This document shows, piece after piece, positions 63,125 through 64,000 of a stretch of DNA of 64,000 bases. A program made the translations under genes and the position numbers. Each line of letters opens with the position of its first letter. Position 1 is the first letter of the stretch. Source of the stretch: Amblyomma americanum (Eukaryota; Arthropoda; Arachnida; Ixodida; Ixodidae); NCBI RefSeq assembly GCF_052857255.1, contig NC_135497.1, positions 346,968,799 through 347,032,798 of the forward strand, read 5' to 3'. The notes beneath the pieces are model-generated. The model saw only the letters and a list, made by a program, of their open reading frames with translations, did no database searches and was not told the origin of the DNA.

Positions 63125-64000
63125 GTGTGCCCGCCTTGCGGACATTACTTTTTTGTTACTGGCTGCAAACCCCACCTGCGCATTGTTGACTGGGGCTTGG
63201 GTATCGATCTGTGCACCTATCGTGTCCGCATAGGCTCTTTTGTCGCACGCGATAGAGGGACGAGCTCACAGCCTCCTGCATGGTTGAGGTCATCAGGTCT
63301 GCGCCATTTGTGGAAACCGGGGGGGGGGGGGCGCCTACTTACTGTCCTGTTCTGTGTCACGTACCTACCGGTCTGTGCTGGCGACGTGGAAAGAAATCCA
63401 GGCCCGGACAAATCAGAGCACATTATATCCCTCGTGAAAGAATTAGCCTCGTAATGTGAAAAGTTCCAGAAGGAAACATCTAGCAAACTGAAAGAAATTC
63501 ATACGAACGTAAAAGAAATCAAACGGCGGCTCTCAACACTTGAGGATCGCCTTGCTGTCGTCGATGACCTGTGCGAACACGTGAACAACGTGAACTCAAC
63601 GATAAATGAATCTCAGGCTCAGTTAAAATCTATGGAGTCAAGGCAGACAGAGCAGGCAAATCTGGTCCTTGATGACCTGAATAACCGGATGCGCAGGAAC
63701 AAGCTGGTTTTTAAGGGCATTGCTGAAAACTCACAAGAAAATTGGAAGGACAGAGAAAAGGTAATCACTGAATTTATATCGGCAAATCTCGACATCCAGG
63801 CAGGAGAAATTGAACGAGCCCGCAGTGTAGGACAGCATAAACAAGATCGCGTCCGCCCTATAGTTGTAAAGTTCTTGAACTTCAAAGACAATTGTGACGT
63901 CTTAAGGAACGCTCACAAGCTCAAAGACATAGTTACGCCCCGGGTCTGGATTGAAGAAGATTTTTCACCAAGAATTCAATTCATACGAAAAAAGCTCCGG
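63125..64000 (+). CDS. LINE ORF1 protein, one in-frame TAA, incomplete at window end
   Basis: The frame is open from about 63125 to TAA at 63452-63454 and from there in the same frame to the window end. No ATG lies upstream in this frame. An ATG at 63280 is one frame off across a run of 13 G (63319-63331), so one G fewer would join it. Order: hydrophobic leader LLTVLFCVTYLPVCA, 2A-like motif GDVERNPGP, a long heptad-like coiled coil (KLKEIHTNVKEIKRRLSTLE and onward to about 63690), MRRNKLVFKGI, then VIEEDFSPRIQFIRKKL-type end. This matches ORF1 chaperone-like proteins that bind LINE RNA. The TAA and G run make this copy defective as read. Confidence 0.7.
63380..63406 (+). other. 2A-like translational recoding motif in ORF1
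   Basis: GDVERNPGP fits the 2A core D-V/I-E-x-N-P-G-P. During translation the Gly-Pro bond would be skipped, releasing the leader from the rest of ORF1. The motif directly follows a signal-peptide-like segment, an arrangement described for CR1-type elements of sea urchins. Confidence 0.75.

Larger units (their letters stand above)
62767..64000 (+). mobile_element. LINE 5' end with ORF1 (2A-like leader), runs off the window
   Basis: Non-coding 5' part with two copies of a 54-bp block, then ORF1 with hydrophobic leader, 2A-like motif, coiled coil and an RNA-binding-like C-terminal region that matches ORF1 of the LINE at 48880. ORF2 would lie beyond 64000. Confidence 0.75.

Overview
The window reads as nuclear DNA of a hard tick (Ixodida; metastriate is likely but not provable from this stretch). 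The evidence is tRNA-headed SINEs with the body typical of tick SINEs of the Ruka type, tick-style non-LTR and gypsy elements, an M13 (neprilysin-like) protein of the kind expanded in ticks, and one exon of a tick-type Kunitz-like cysteine-rich secreted protein. No bacterial gene organisation, rRNA, genuine tRNA gene or CRISPR array is visible. Most of the 64 kb is mobile-element debris; host genes are few, mostly broken or seen only as exons.

Layout. 1-733: TRIM-like non-autonomous LTR element (minus). 745-1735: a 32-bp minisatellite, then a tetranucleotide tract that continues the 3' tail of a LINE fragment (1736-2447, minus). 2448-3652: RTE-type LINE fragment. 4284-6185: degenerate LINE (minus). 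6290-8643 and 22429-25290: two inverted copies of one duplicated segment, each holding an intronless, broken kelch gene resembling KLHDC3. One copy has a SINE with target-site duplication; the other has the empty site. Between them lie a decayed gypsy element (about 9838-13850), an RTE tail (14370-14760) and a near-complete young gypsy element with 182-bp LTRs (15939-21492, minus). 25659-28050: SINE and LINE debris and a Penelope-like element tail carrying a hammerhead ribozyme core. 30015-30655: a tandem repeat packed with TGACGTCA and CACGTG sites. 34818-35377: a 560-bp foldback palindrome. 38236-40287: an M13 peptidase homologue with both zinc-site histidines lost and one in-frame TGA. 44-47 kb: Tc1-like transposase fragments flanked by inverted dispersed repeats. 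48880-51960: a LINE with ORF1 end, endonuclease and RT. 52042-52305: Kunitz-like exon. 53-62 kb: mostly AT-rich unique sequence with a MITE, a LINE tail, candidate exons, a candidate three-exon gene at 60031-60743 and SINEs. 62767-64000: 5' end of a LINE whose ORF1 carries a 2A-like motif after a hydrophobic leader.

The genes do not form an operon or pathway. The autonomous elements (gypsy, LINEs, Penelope, Tc1) could have supplied enzymes for the short ones (TRIM, SINEs, MITEs). The most informative signals are RNA-level: the hammerhead core, the 2A-like motif, the gag-pol -1 frame relation, and the filled/empty SINE site that orders events in the duplicated segment.

All calls rest on reading the sequence and recalling family motifs; no database search was run. 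Clade names for decayed elements are therefore approximate.
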